Below are positions 8,992 through 17,348 of a stretch of DNA of 43,975 bases, in pieces. The notes beneath the pieces are model-generated. The model was given only the letters and a program-made list of their open reading frames with translations, had not been told where the DNA came from and searched no databases. Both the position numbers and the translations under genes were made by a program. Source of the DNA: Bacteroidaceae bacterium (GTDB lineage Bacteria; Bacteroidota; Bacteroidia; Bacteroidales; Bacteroidaceae); contig JAGAAL010000021.1 in NCBI GenBank assembly GCA_017615245.1, forward strand, positions 1 through 43,975, written 5' to 3'. Positions within the stretch are counted from its first letter, which is position 1, and every line of letters starts with the position of its first letter.

Positions 8992-10311
8992 ATGAACGGT
9001 AAGAGATTGCTTTTAAGTGTTGGTACGCTGTGTATGGCTTTGATGGGTCAGGCACAGGAGTTGAATATCAACCTTCAGAAAGCTATTGACATTGCGTTGG
9101 CCGAGAATCCAACGATTAGAGTGGCTGATAAGGATATTGAGTTGAAACATATTGCAGATACTGAGGCATGGCAGGCTTTGCTTCCTGAGGTATCGGCTAC
9201 GGCAAGTATACAGCACACGTTATTAGCTGCCGAGATGAATCTGGGTGGTAACAAGTTCAAGATGGGTAAGGATGATACCAATACGGCTGCTTTGGCTGGT
9301 ACGCTGAGTGTGCCTTTGTTTGCTCCTGCGGTCTATCAGAACATGAAGTTGACAAAGACAGACATTGAACTGGCACGTGAGAAGGCCCGCAATTCACGTC
9401 TCGATCTCATCAATCAGGTGACAAAAGCATATTACCAGATGTTGCTGGCACAAGATTCCTACAAAGTGATGCAGCAGAGTTACGACATCAGCAAGGAAAA
9501 CTACGATGTCATTAGCGCGAAGTTTGATGTTGGTCGCGTAAGCGAATATGATAAAATTACCGCAGAGGTTCAGATGCGTTCGATGAACTCAAGTCTGGTT
9601 AGTGCTCAGACAGGTCTGACTCTTGCCGAGTTGCAGTTGAAGGTATTGATGGGCATTACCACCGACGTAACGCTGGTGTTGGAAGACAAACTCGAGAACT
9701 ACGAAAATGATTTGAAACTGGCAGAGATCGGTGCTGGCGAATCGGAGTTGGAGAACAACTCTACGATGCGTCAGCTGGAGATGAACCGCACGATGTTGGA
9801 ACGTACGCTGAAGATTCAACGCACCAGTTTCATGCCAACTGTAGCATTCACGCTGACGGGGCAGTATCAGTCGCTCTACAATAACAACTGGAACATCTGG
9901 AACTACAGTTGGTCACCATCTGCATCCTTTTCTATTGGTGTGAGCATCCCAATCTACAGAGCTTCGAACTGGACAAAGCTGAAGTCGATGAAGTTGCAGC
10001 TTTCTGAGTTGGAAGACAGCCGCGTGAATACCCAGCGTCAGTTAGCAATGGCAGCACAGAACTATGTGCATAACATGGCATCGAGCATCGCACAGGTGAG
10101 CAGTAACAGAGAGGCAATCACGCAGGCCAACAAGGCGTTGTCAATTGCGAGAACCCGTTATGATGTAGGTCGTGGAACCATTCTCGAAATGAACCAGCTC
10201 GAGGTAGCGCTGACACAAGCACAATTGGTTTACAACCAGTCAATCTATGACTACCTGCGCAACAAGGCTGATTTGGATTATACATTGGGCAGAGAAACTT
10301 TTCTACGTTAA
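8992..10311 (+). CDS. TolC family outer membrane efflux channel
   Basis: The outer membrane component of a tripartite efflux pump. A signal peptide (MNGKRLLLSVGTLCMALMGQAQ) leads into two OEP repeats with long amphipathic helices, for example INLQKAIDIALAENPTI near the start and ARTRYDVGRGTILEMNQ in the second repeat. The mature part is about 415 aa, normal for the family. I chose the ATG at 8992 over the TTG at 8953 because the TTG lies in the promoter and the ATG begins a good signal peptide. It is the first gene of an operon with the adaptor, RND pump and PII-like protein. Substrates unknown. Confidence 0.93.
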   Translation: MNGKRLLLSVGTLCMALMGQAQELNINLQKAIDIALAENPTIRVADKDIELKHIADTEAWQALLPEVSATASIQHTLLAAEMNLGGNKFKMGKDDTNTAALAGTLSVPLFAPAVYQNMKLTKTDIELAREKARNSRLDLINQVTKAYYQMLLAQDSYKVMQQSYDISKENYDVISAKFDVGRVSEYDKITAEVQMRSMNSSLVSAQTGLTLAELQLKVLMGITTDVTLVLEDKLENYENDLKLAEIGAGESELENNSTMRQLEMNRTMLERTLKIQRTSFMPTVAFTLTGQYQSLYNNNWNIWNYSWSPSASFSIGVSIPIYRASNWTKLKSMKLQLSELEDSRVNTQRQLAMAAQNYVHNMASSIAQVSSNREAITQANKALSIARTRYDVGRGTILEMNQLEVALTQAQLVYNQSIYDYLRNKADLDYTLGRETFLR

Positions 10312-10384
10312 AGTTCAAAGTTGATAGTTTAAAGTTTATAGTCAGTTGAATGAGTTTAGAGTGAATATTAAATTAAATAAGAAT

Positions 10385-11395
10385 ATGAAGAAAATTGTTT
10401 GTTTATCAATGGCTTTAGCAGCCCTTATGGCATTCAGCTCATGTGGTGAGCAGAAGGAGGAAAAGAAAAAGGATGATGCTAAACCTGAAGTGAAGCTTGC
10501 GCAAGTCGAGACACGTCTGGTGCCTCAGACAGAGACTTACACGGCAACAGTGGAGAGCGATGTGAAGAATAATATCGCACCAAACACTCCGTATCGTATT
10601 GAGAAAATCTATGTAGAGGTGGGCGATCATGTACGTCGAGGCCAGGTACTTGTTCAACTTGATGCATCCAATCTTCGTCAGTTGAAGTTGCAGATTGAAA
10701 ACCAGAAGGTGGAATTCAATCGTACCAGCCAGCTCTTTAGCGTTGGTGGTGCATCACAGGCAGAGTACGACAATGCCAAGACTCAACTTGATGTGCTGTC
10801 TACCCAATATGCACAGTTGGTGCAAAACACTCAATTGACCGCCCCTATCAGTGGTGTGGTGACAGCCCGCAACTACGATAATGGTGATATGTATTCAGGT
10901 ACACCAATCCTCACCGTTGAGCAGTTGAACCCCGTGAAGCTGCTGATTAACGTGTCGGAGGTTTATTATAAGAATGTTGTTGTAGGACAGCCTGTCGAAG
11001 TGGCTCTCGATGCATACGAAGGTGAAGTGTTCGCCGGAAAAGTGTCTATTATCTATCCTACGGTCGACAAAACAACTCATACCTTCCCTGTAGAGGTGAC
11101 AGTAGCTAATTCTACCCAGAAGGTACGTCCTGGTATGTTTGCCCGTGCAACTATTAGCTTTGAGCAGATTGAACGTGTGATGGTACCTGATATGGCTATC
11201 GTGAAGCAGGTAGGTGCTGGCGACCGTTATGTCTATACTTATAAGGACGGAAAGGTAAGCTACGACAAAGTAGAACTCGGCAAGCATATGGGCGAGCAGT
11301 ACGAAGTGAAGAGTGGAGTAGAGCCTGGTGCACAGGTAGTTGTGGCAGGAATGTCTCGTCTTGCTAACGGACGTGAAGTGACAGTGGTGAAGTAA
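10385..11395 (+). CDS. RND efflux periplasmic adaptor (HlyD/AcrA family), lipoprotein
   Basis: The membrane fusion protein linking the RND pump to the TolC-like channel. A lipoprotein signal ends MAFSSC, followed by a Glu/Lys-rich linker. The lipoyl-like hairpin is split by a short coiled coil (residues about 55-160, including VEVGDHVRRGQVLVQLD and LTAPISGVVTARNYDNGD). Then come the beta-barrel and membrane-proximal domains, with the typical VRPGMFARATI. The ATG at 10385 gives 336 aa and puts the signal at the N-terminus; the upstream ATG at 10346 would add 13 unlikely residues. The 73-base gap before it is AT-rich with a short repeated AGTTTAAAGTT-like motif. Confidence 0.93.
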   Translation: MKKIVCLSMALAALMAFSSCGEQKEEKKKDDAKPEVKLAQVETRLVPQTETYTATVESDVKNNIAPNTPYRIEKIYVEVGDHVRRGQVLVQLDASNLRQLKLQIENQKVEFNRTSQLFSVGGASQAEYDNAKTQLDVLSTQYAQLVQNTQLTAPISGVVTARNYDNGDMYSGTPILTVEQLNPVKLLINVSEVYYKNVVVGQPVEVALDAYEGEVFAGKVSIIYPTVDKTTHTFPVEVTVANSTQKVRPGMFARATISFEQIERVMVPDMAIVKQVGAGDRYVYTYKDGKVSYDKVELGKHMGEQYEVKSGVEPGAQVVVAGMSRLANGREVTVVK

Positions 11396-11404
11396 AAGAA
11401 TAAC

Positions 11405-11465
11405 CTCCCCCGCCCCCTCCCAAGGAGGGGAGTCTTCTCCCCTTGGGGGAGATGAGAGAGGGGTT
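11405..11465 (+). repeat. GC-rich palindromic element between adaptor and RND pump genes
   Basis: Two hairpins, CCCCTCC/GGAGGGG at 11414-11430 and CTCCCC/GGGGAG at 11437-11451, then a GAGAGGGG tail, all within the 86-base gap. The arms match those found inside the U32, sigma, anti-sigma and metH genes. Without a T-run it is not a typical terminator, but the strong stems could limit read-through into the pump gene or stabilise the upstream message. Confidence 0.75.
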
Positions 11466-11481
11466 AAAAATATTATATATT

Positions 11482-14400
11482 ATGAGTCTATACGAAGGGG
11501 CGGTGAAACGCCCGATTATGACGAGCCTCGTCTTCCTTGCAGTCGTCATCTTAGGTGTGTTCTCGGCACTGAAGTTGCCTATCGACTTGTTCCCAGACAT
11601 CGATACGAACACTATCATGATTATGACGTATTACAATGGAGCGTCGGCAAACGATATTGAAAACAATGTGACGCGTCCCTTGGAGAATACGTTGAACTCC
11701 GTTGAGCACTTGAAGCATATCACTTCGAATTCAAGAGACAACGTATCAGTCGTTACCCTCCAGTTTGAATACGGTTACGACATCGATGACCTTACGAACA
11801 ATGTGCGCGACAAACTTGATATGGTATCAAACGCATTGCCGAACGATGCCAATCAACCTATCTTGTTCAAGTTCTCGAGTGATATGATGCCAATCTTGAT
11901 TCTGTCTGCCCAGGCACACGAGAGTCAGAAGGCACTTTACAAGATTCTTGATGAATATGTGGCCAATCCATTAGCACGTGTCGATGGAGTAGGAACCGTG
12001 TCAATCAGTGGTGCTCCTGAACGAGAAATCAATATCTACATGGATGCGCAGAAGATGGAGGCTTATGGATTGAGTGCTGCACAGATTAGCTCTGCCATCG
12101 CTGCCGAGAACATGAATGCTACAGGCGGTACGGTTGATATCGGTACACAGACCTATATCGTGCGTGTCGAGGGAGAATTCCACGATCCGCAGGAGATGGG
12201 TAATGTGGTCGTAGGTCAGCATAATGGAGCGATTGTTTATCTGCGCGATGTGGCTCGAATTGTTGACGATGTTGAGGAGCGTGCACAGCGTACTTTCACC
12301 AATGGTGTGCAAGGTGCTATGATTATCGTGCAGAAGCAGAGTGGTGCAAACTCCGTTGCCATATCTAATAAGGTAATGGAAATGCTGCCTACTTTGAAGG
12401 AAAATCTGCCTTCAGATGTAAACCTTGGCGTCATCGTCAACACTTCTGACAACATCACCAATACAGTAAAGTCACTCACCGAAACCATCGCCTATGCTAT
12501 GGTGTTCGTAGTACTTGTGGTGTTTGTGTTCCTGGGTCGTTGGCGTGCTACAATCATCATCGCCATCACCATCCCTATGTCGCTCATTGCATCGTTCATC
12601 TATTTGTATGCGACAGGTGGTTCGTTCAACATCGTATCCCTCTCATGTCTCTCCATCGCTATCGGTAGTGTCGTTGACGATGCCATTGTGGTGTTGGAGA
12701 ACGTAACGACACATATCGAACGAGGCTCTGACCCGAAACAGGCAGCCATTCATGCTACAAACGAGGTAGCAATTTCGGTTATCGCATCTACACTCACCAT
12801 GATTGCTGTGTTCTTCCCGCTCACCATGGTGGCAGGTATGACTGGTGTGCTGTTCCGTCAGTTAGGTTGGATGATGTGTGTCATCATGACAGTATCTACA
12901 ACATCCGCTTTGTCGTTCACCCCGATGCTCTGTTCTCAGATGCTCAAATTGCAAAAGAAGCAGGGTAAGGTGTTCAAAAAGATTTACGGACCTATTCAGC
13001 GCATGCTCGACCGTCTCGATGATTGGTACGAGAAGCGTATCGCTTGGGCTACCCGTCATCGTTGGACAGTCATCATCGGTTGTATCGTGTTCTTTGCACT
13101 CAGTATTCTCACAATGAACCTCGCGGGCATCAAGAGCGAGTTTTTCCCAGCCAACGACTCTGGTCGTGTGGGTGCTACACTTGAGTTGCCTATTGGTACA
13201 CGCGTTGAGAAAGCAGAGGAGATTGCTAAGCATTTGGCTGACACTTGGATGCAGCGTTATGGTAAGATGCTCAATGCATGTAACTTTACCATCGGTCAGG
13301 CAGGCGATAATAACACTTTCGCTTCCATGCGTTCGAGTGGTTCGCACATCATCTCGTTCAACATCTCATTCTGTCCGTCTAACGAACGTAAAGTAGGTCT
13401 TGCTGCACTTTGTGACGAGATGCGTGAAGACTGTAAGAAGATTCCCGAACTGGCTAAATACAACATTATGCTTGGAGGTCAGCAATCCTCTATGGGTGGA
13501 CAGCAAACAGCTACCTTCGAAGTCTATGGCTACAATATGGACGAGACTTACGATGTAGCCGTTGAGTTGCAGAAGCGGTTCAAGGAAAGCGATATCGTGG
13601 CCCAGGCTATGATTTCACGTTCTGACTACCAGCCTGAGTTGGTTATCAACTTTGACCGTGAGAAACTCTCACAGCAGGGACTTGGTATGTCACAGGCAGC
13701 CGCCAGCATTCGTAACCTCATCACTGGTTCGCTCATGTCTTACTATCGTGAGGACGGTGAGGAATATGACATCAAGGTGCGCTACGATGTAGATGACCGT
13801 GTATCTATTGAAGACCTCGAAAACATGCTCATTCCTAATGGTATGGGACAGAACATCCGTGTGCGAGAAATCGCTACCATTGAAGAGTCAACCATCCCGC
13901 CAACTATCGAGCGTAAGGACCGTCAGCGTATCGTCACCGTTAATGCTGTAATGAAAGATGGTGAGGCTCTGTCGGATGGAGTAGAACTTGGAAACAGTTT
14001 TATTAAGGAGATGAATATCCCGAGCGATGTCATCGTTCAGGTAGCCGGTTCGTATGAAGACCAGCAGGATAGTAATCGTGACCTCGGTGTACTTGGTATC
14101 CTCATCATCATCCTCGTGTTCATCGTGATGGCAGCACAGTTCGAGTCAATGACCTACCCATTTATCATCATCCTATCCATCATATTTGCTTTCTCTGGTA
14201 TCATCTTTGCCCTCGCAGCGACAGGTACCAGCATGAACGTCATGTCCATTCTTGGTGGTATTATGTTGATTGGTATTGTAGTGAAGAATGGTATCGTACT
14301 TATAGATTATACCCAGCTGATGCGTGAGCGAGGCTACGGACTTACTCGGGCCGCCACAGTGGCAGCTCGCAGCCGTCTCCGTCCTATCCTCATGACTTCA

Positions 14401-14664
14401 CTCACCACCATTCTTGGTATGGTGCCAATGGCTACCAGCCACGGAGTAGGTTCTGAAATGTGGCGTCCGTTGGGTATCAGCATCATCGGCGGTCTTGCCA
14501 TCTCTACTATACTTACCCTCATCTATGTACCTTCTATGTTCTGTATTTTCGGAGCTGTAGGCGTGAAGAACAAACGTCGTAGCTTGAAGAAGCAGCGTGA
14601 ACTTAACGCATACTGGAAGGAACATGCAGCAGAAGAAACATTCAAGACGAATAAGAAGAAATAA
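11482..14664 (+). CDS. RND efflux transporter permease (HAE1/AcrB family)
   Basis: The proton-driven inner membrane pump, about 1060 aa, normal for the family. It has a first TM segment (FLAVVILGVFSALKLPIDLFP), two large periplasmic loops, and the TM4 acidic pair in IGSVVDDAIVVLENV used for proton relay. The second half repeats the pattern (ILGGIMLIGIVVKNGIVLID) and ends in a basic cytoplasmic tail. I chose the ATG at 11482 (MSLYEGAVKRP) because it begins just before the first TM helix; the ATG at 11443 would translate part of the GC-rich repeat. HAE1 pumps export drugs, bile acids or fatty acids. The substrate cannot be read from sequence. Confidence 0.95.
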   Translation: MSLYEGAVKRPIMTSLVFLAVVILGVFSALKLPIDLFPDIDTNTIMIMTYYNGASANDIENNVTRPLENTLNSVEHLKHITSNSRDNVSVVTLQFEYGYDIDDLTNNVRDKLDMVSNALPNDANQPILFKFSSDMMPILILSAQAHESQKALYKILDEYVANPLARVDGVGTVSISGAPEREINIYMDAQKMEAYGLSAAQISSAIAAENMNATGGTVDIGTQTYIVRVEGEFHDPQEMGNVVVGQHNGAIVYLRDVARIVDDVEERAQRTFTNGVQGAMIIVQKQSGANSVAISNKVMEMLPTLKENLPSDVNLGVIVNTSDNITNTVKSLTETIAYAMVFVVLVVFVFLGRWRATIIIAITIPMSLIASFIYLYATGGSFNIVSLSCLSIAIGSVVDDAIVVLENVTTHIERGSDPKQAAIHATNEVAISVIASTLTMIAVFFPLTMVAGMTGVLFRQLGWMMCVIMTVSTTSALSFTPMLCSQMLKLQKKQGKVFKKIYGPIQRMLDRLDDWYEKRIAWATRHRWTVIIGCIVFFALSILTMNLAGIKSEFFPANDSGRVGATLELPIGTRVEKAEEIAKHLADTWMQRYGKMLNACNFTIGQAGDNNTFASMRSSGSHIISFNISFCPSNERKVGLAALCDEMREDCKKIPELAKYNIMLGGQQSSMGGQQTATFEVYGYNMDETYDVAVELQKRFKESDIVAQAMISRSDYQPELVINFDREKLSQQGLGMSQAAASIRNLITGSLMSYYREDGEEYDIKVRYDVDDRVSIEDLENMLIPNGMGQNIRVREIATIEESTIPPTIERKDRQRIVTVNAVMKDGEALSDGVELGNSFIKEMNIPSDVIVQVAGSYEDQQDSNRDLGVLGILIIILVFIVMAAQFESMTYPFIIILSIIFAFSGIIFALAATGTSMNVMSILGGIMLIGIVVKNGIVLIDYTQLMRERGYGLTRAATVAARSRLRPILMTSLTTILGMVPMATSHGVGSEMWRPLGISIIGGLAISTILTLIYVPSMFCIFGAVGVKNKRRSLKKQRELNAYWKEHAAEETFKTNKKK

Positions 14665-14665
14665 T

Positions 14666-14959
14666 ATGAAGACAGTATTTATAGCATACGACCAGGCACA
14701 TCAGGATAATGTCATCGAGGCACTCGATGCATCCAATGCTCGTGGTTACACCATTATTCCCCAGGCAGGTGGACGTGGCACCAAGACTGGCGATCCACAT
14801 CTCGGTTCACATGCGTGGCCTTCAATGAACAGCGCCATCCTCACCGTAGTTGACGACCAACAGGCAGAACGCCTCATGGAACGTCTGCATCAACTCGATG
14901 TCGATAATCCACTGCTCGGACTTCGAGCGTTCATGTGGAACGTAGAGAAGTCTATATAA
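14666..14959 (+). CDS. PG0541-type, PII-like transporter-associated protein
   Basis: A 97-aa protein starting one base after the RND stop. It looks like a small ferredoxin-like/PII-fold protein (MKTVFIAYDQAHQDNVIEAL at the start, a Gly-rich loop QAGGRGTKTGDPHLGSHAWP in the middle, and a strand with VDNPLLGLRAFMW at the end). The family is known in Bacteroidetes next to RND pumps. PII-like proteins sense small ligands and bind partner transporters, so it may gate or report on pump activity; that is inference. The upstream in-frame ATG at 14597 lies within the RND gene and is not needed. Confidence 0.82.
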   Translation: MKTVFIAYDQAHQDNVIEALDASNARGYTIIPQAGGRGTKTGDPHLGSHAWPSMNSAILTVVDDQQAERLMERLHQLDVDNPLLGLRAFMWNVEKSI

Positions 14960-14972
14960 TATAATAAGGTGT
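14956..14972 (+). repeat. 17-bp direct repeat, left copy
   Basis: ATAATATAATAAGGTGT, repeated exactly at 16348-16364. The two copies flank the sigma/anti-sigma gene pair. The 3' part of this copy doubles as the first arm of the terminator below. Confidence 0.65.
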
Positions 14973-15008
14973 GCCCTCCTCCCAATAAGCACACCTTTTT
15001 TTATTTTT
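14966..15008 (+). terminator. Intrinsic terminator of the efflux operon
   Basis: Stem AAGGTGTGC (14966-14974) with GCACACCTT (14989-14997), a 14-base loop, and a long T-run directly after. It begins 7 bases past the stop of the PII-like gene. This ends the operon that starts at 8924. Confidence 0.9.
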
Positions 15009-15040
15009 TTGTAAAAAAACAATTTTTTGTGTTACATTTG
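15008..15040 (+). promoter_or_regulatory. Promoter of the ECF sigma/anti-sigma operon
   Basis: TTTG at 15008-15011, 21 bases, then TACATTTG at 15033-15040. It fits the housekeeping Bacteroidetes promoter, with the -33 box lying in the T-run of the preceding terminator. The leader to the ATG at 15078 is about 30 bases. Confidence 0.65.
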
Positions 15041-15077
15041 CATAACTCTTACGTATAATAGGTGAGAGCAGATTATT

Positions 15078-15653
15078 ATGCAGTATACTGATAGTGACAT
15101 ATTAACTCCGTTGAAACGTGGGGAAAGATACGGCTACGAGGCATTGGTGGCTCATTATGGGCAGACGGTCTTCGCGATGATTGTAAGGATTGTTGGTGAT
15201 GAGGCTCGTGCTGAGGAATTGACTCAGGACACGTTCATCAAACTATTCGAGACAATTGATCGCTACGACCCTCAGCGAGCTTCCTTATCTACTTGGCTTT
15301 GCAGGATTGCATACAGAATGGCTGTAGATGAATTCAGACGAAAACGCAAAGCTCCTCTCTGTCTCTCCCTTTATGGGGAGGACTTGGAAAAGTCAATGGG
15401 TGAAGAAGCTAATGACGATTATTGGATAGAGAGCGCGAATCGCGAGGCGATGCTCGCACAACTTGAAGCAGCCGTCTGTCAGCTGCCTGTGGAGGAACAA
15501 AACCTCCTGACGATGTTCTACTACGAACATAGAAGCTTGAGTGACATTGCTTTCATAGTTGGAGTAAAGGATTCGACTATCAGGATGAGAATGTGCAGAA
15601 TACGTAAGAAACTATATGAATTAATGATTAAAAAAAATAGAAATGGGAGATAA
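15078..15653 (+). CDS. ECF-type RNA polymerase sigma factor
   Basis: A 191-aa sigma-70 family protein with only regions 2 and 4. Region 2 covers about residues 20-90 (ARAEELTQDTFIKLFE, then LSTWLCRIAYRMAVDEFRRK). Region 4 covers about 130-185 (LPVEEQNLLTMFYYEHRSL, then an HTH ending IRMRMCRIRKKLYELM). The linker between them contains a GC-rich palindrome at 15365-15380. The stop overlaps the next gene by 11 bases, so sigma and anti-sigma are made together. No second promoter of obviously different sequence is visible upstream, so autoregulation is not evident. The secreted-protein array downstream is the closest candidate target. Confidence 0.92.
   Translation: MQYTDSDILTPLKRGERYGYEALVAHYGQTVFAMIVRIVGDEARAEELTQDTFIKLFETIDRYDPQRASLSTWLCRIAYRMAVDEFRRKRKAPLCLSLYGEDLEKSMGEEANDDYWIESANREAMLAQLEAAVCQLPVEEQNLLTMFYYEHRSLSDIAFIVGVKDSTIRMRMCRIRKKLYELMIKKNRNGR
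15365..15380 (+). repeat. GC-rich palindrome in the sigma factor linker
   Basis: CTCCC, TTTATG, GGGAG, in frame, at codons 96-101 between sigma regions 2 and 4. It is a shorter member of the same CTCCCC/GGGGAG family. Confidence 0.6.
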
Positions 15654-16332
15654 AAAGGAAATAAAGCCTGCTAACAGGCAGGAAGTTAAACACTTCGCAC
15701 TTGATGATGCATTGACAGAGGTTATGCGTCGCAGAGTAGCAGCGGAGCCTCGATTGCCAGCAGAATTCTCTCAGCGGATTGCTGATGCGATGACGGCTCG
15801 ACGCCGTAAGGCCCGACTGCGCACCATCGTTGGCTGGAGCACTCTTGGTGCTATTGCAGCATGTTTGCTATTGGTGTTTTGGCTAGGAACCGGACCCTCT
15901 AAATCCCCCTTAAAGGGGAACTTAACGACTCGAAATATCGAGGCGGGAAGTGAGCAAATCTCTATTGTTTCTTCTGACTCTCTCGTTTTCGAACCCTTAT
16001 ACAAGCAAACAGCTCTGTTCCCAATCCCTTTGAATTCCTCCTTTAAGGAAAGAAAAGCTGAGAACTTATTCATAAATGGGTATCCTCTTATTTCTCCCCA
16101 TAAAGGGGGAGACAGAGGGGGTCTTTATTCAAAGCTGGCTCCTGGAGTCTATATCGAGATTGATGAGGAAGGGGATACTGTCTATGTAGTGATTAGCAGT
16201 CAGAACGTACCGACTCCTCCAAAGTCCGTCCTTCCTGAAGTGAATATCGCAGAGCGTATGCAGCAGGCAGAGGAATTCGGCAAGCAGCTTCGCAAGGAAT
16301 TCGATAGTATCCATTTGGCTCTTAATAAGTAA
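15643..16332 (+). CDS. Probable membrane anti-sigma factor
   Basis: A 229-aa protein. A charged cytoplasmic N-terminus (1-60) is followed by a single TM helix (about 61-82, TIVGWSTLGAIAACLLLVFW) and an extracytoplasmic C-terminal part of about 145 residues that ends in a helix rich in Glu, Gln and Lys. Position directly after an ECF sigma gene with an 11-base overlap, together with the single TM, points to an anti-sigma factor; no zinc-binding HxxxCxxC motif is seen. Codons about 88-92, 133-136 and 151-157 are made of GC-rich palindromes, giving SPLKG and SPHKGGDRGG segments. Family membership is not recognised beyond this layout. Confidence 0.72.
   Translation: MGDKKEIKPANRQEVKHFALDDALTEVMRRRVAAEPRLPAEFSQRIADAMTARRRKARLRTIVGWSTLGAIAACLLLVFWLGTGPSKSPLKGNLTTRNIEAGSEQISIVSSDSLVFEPLYKQTALFPIPLNSSFKERKAENLFINGYPLISPHKGGDRGGLYSKLAPGVYIEIDEEGDTVYVVISSQNVPTPPKSVLPEVNIAERMQQAEEFGKQLRKEFDSIHLALNK
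15905..15918 (+). repeat. GC-rich palindrome in the anti-sigma gene (first)
   Basis: CCCCTT, A, AAGGGG, in frame just after the TM helix, encoding part of SKSPLKGN. A weaker dyad, TCCTTTAAGGA, lies at 16039-16049. Confidence 0.6.
16094..16111 (+). repeat. GC-rich palindrome in the anti-sigma gene (second)
   Basis: CTCCCC/GGGGAG arms around ATAAAG, followed by GACAGAGGGGG. In frame, encoding SPHKGGDRGG in the extracytoplasmic domain. Confidence 0.65.
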
Positions 16333-16347
16333 TATCATCTCTTCTTA

Positions 16348-16364
16348 ATAATATAATAAGGTGT
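16348..16364 (+). repeat. 17-bp direct repeat, right copy
   Basis: Exact copy of the sequence at 14956-14972. Here it ends directly before the ATG of the first secreted paralogue, so it forms that gene's translation-initiation region. Confidence 0.65.
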
Positions 16365-17339
16365 ATGAAACGAAAAGGATTAATAGCTTTCTTCACGCTT
16401 TATTTCGCTCTCCTTTTAGGAGGAGTCGGAGGAAGCACTACATTATCCGCACAGGAGAAACTCTATGATGTGGCAGTCGAGTTGATGAAGAATTATCCGA
16501 AAGACTGGGAAGGTTTCAATTCTGGCGGCCTGTCTTTCGAAGTTGTGGTTCCTCTCAATAAGGTGCGCCCATCGCTGATTGACAGCATTGAGGTTGCATT
16601 TGCCTGCGAGACGGCAAAGGCCGATTACACCAGTGTGGTGCGAAAGCAAGATGTGGGTAGGCCTTACCTCTCCTATGTTGTCGGATGGGAATATAATGGT
16701 GATTTCAATACGAACAGACTTGGCCATGAATTTCCTTATATGGGCAGTTATGGTGTGTTCGATACGTTGGACGATACGCTGAGAGTGCAGATGTATATCA
16801 GCCATCACTCAACGCATACTCCGATGAAAAGCGATGCAAAGCCTCATCTGACAGGTATTAAAGGTGTTGACGAACTGTTCGACCGACTTCAGCAAACCTA
16901 TCCTACGAAGAAGCGGAAAGTGGAGTTTGTAGAAGGCAGTCGTGTTGACAATGCTGCAGGTTATGACTATACAATTGATTGTAATGCTGATAGTGTGTAT
17001 GCCGAAATATACAAATACATGATTTGGCATTTCTGTGAACATTTTACTGACCATGCAAATTTCATTCATTCCCCTAAAGAATATGGTGGAAGAATAAAGA
17101 TAAAGCATCACGAAGGTGGTACGCGCTGGATGGAGATATTTGTGTATCAAGGAAAACTGCGCTGGTTGGATATTAGAGGCACGTTGGCTTCTGAGACACC
17201 ATTCAATTGGCCTGAGCGCATGAAGCGGAAGAATATCTTCTCATCCACGTATACCTATCCTACAAAGTGGATGGAGTCACAAATGTTTCCCTCTGGGAAG
17301 AAAATCAGAGTAAGGGGCTACGATTATGGAATAAAATAG
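16365..17339 (+). CDS. Secreted protein of unknown family, paralogue 1
   Basis: 324 aa with a signal peptide (LLLGGVGGSTTLSAQ cleavage region). I do not recognise the family. It shares an ordered set of motifs with four other genes downstream: a helix with VAVELMKNYP near the new N-terminus, VRPSLIDSIEVAFACETA at about residue 67, a TYPTKKRKVEF segment, IDCNADSVYAEIYKYM at about 206, and a strand GKLRWLDIRG near 268. One Cys in the CNADSV motif is conserved among all copies. Exported, with no TM segment after the signal, no lipobox and no visible enzyme motif. It starts 32 bases after the anti-sigma stop and may be co-transcribed with it. Confidence 0.8.
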   Translation: MKRKGLIAFFTLYFALLLGGVGGSTTLSAQEKLYDVAVELMKNYPKDWEGFNSGGLSFEVVVPLNKVRPSLIDSIEVAFACETAKADYTSVVRKQDVGRPYLSYVVGWEYNGDFNTNRLGHEFPYMGSYGVFDTLDDTLRVQMYISHHSTHTPMKSDAKPHLTGIKGVDELFDRLQQTYPTKKRKVEFVEGSRVDNAAGYDYTIDCNADSVYAEIYKYMIWHFCEHFTDHANFIHSPKEYGGRIKIKHHEGGTRWMEIFVYQGKLRWLDIRGTLASETPFNWPERMKRKNIFSSTYTYPTKWMESQMFPSGKKIRVRGYDYGIK

Positions 17340-17348
17340 AACAGACCT

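Noticed and set aside
15643..16332. Zinc-dependent anti-sigma (ZAS) class for the first anti-sigma protein
   Set aside because: No HxxxCxxC motif is present; only gene order and the single TM helix support the anti-sigma call.
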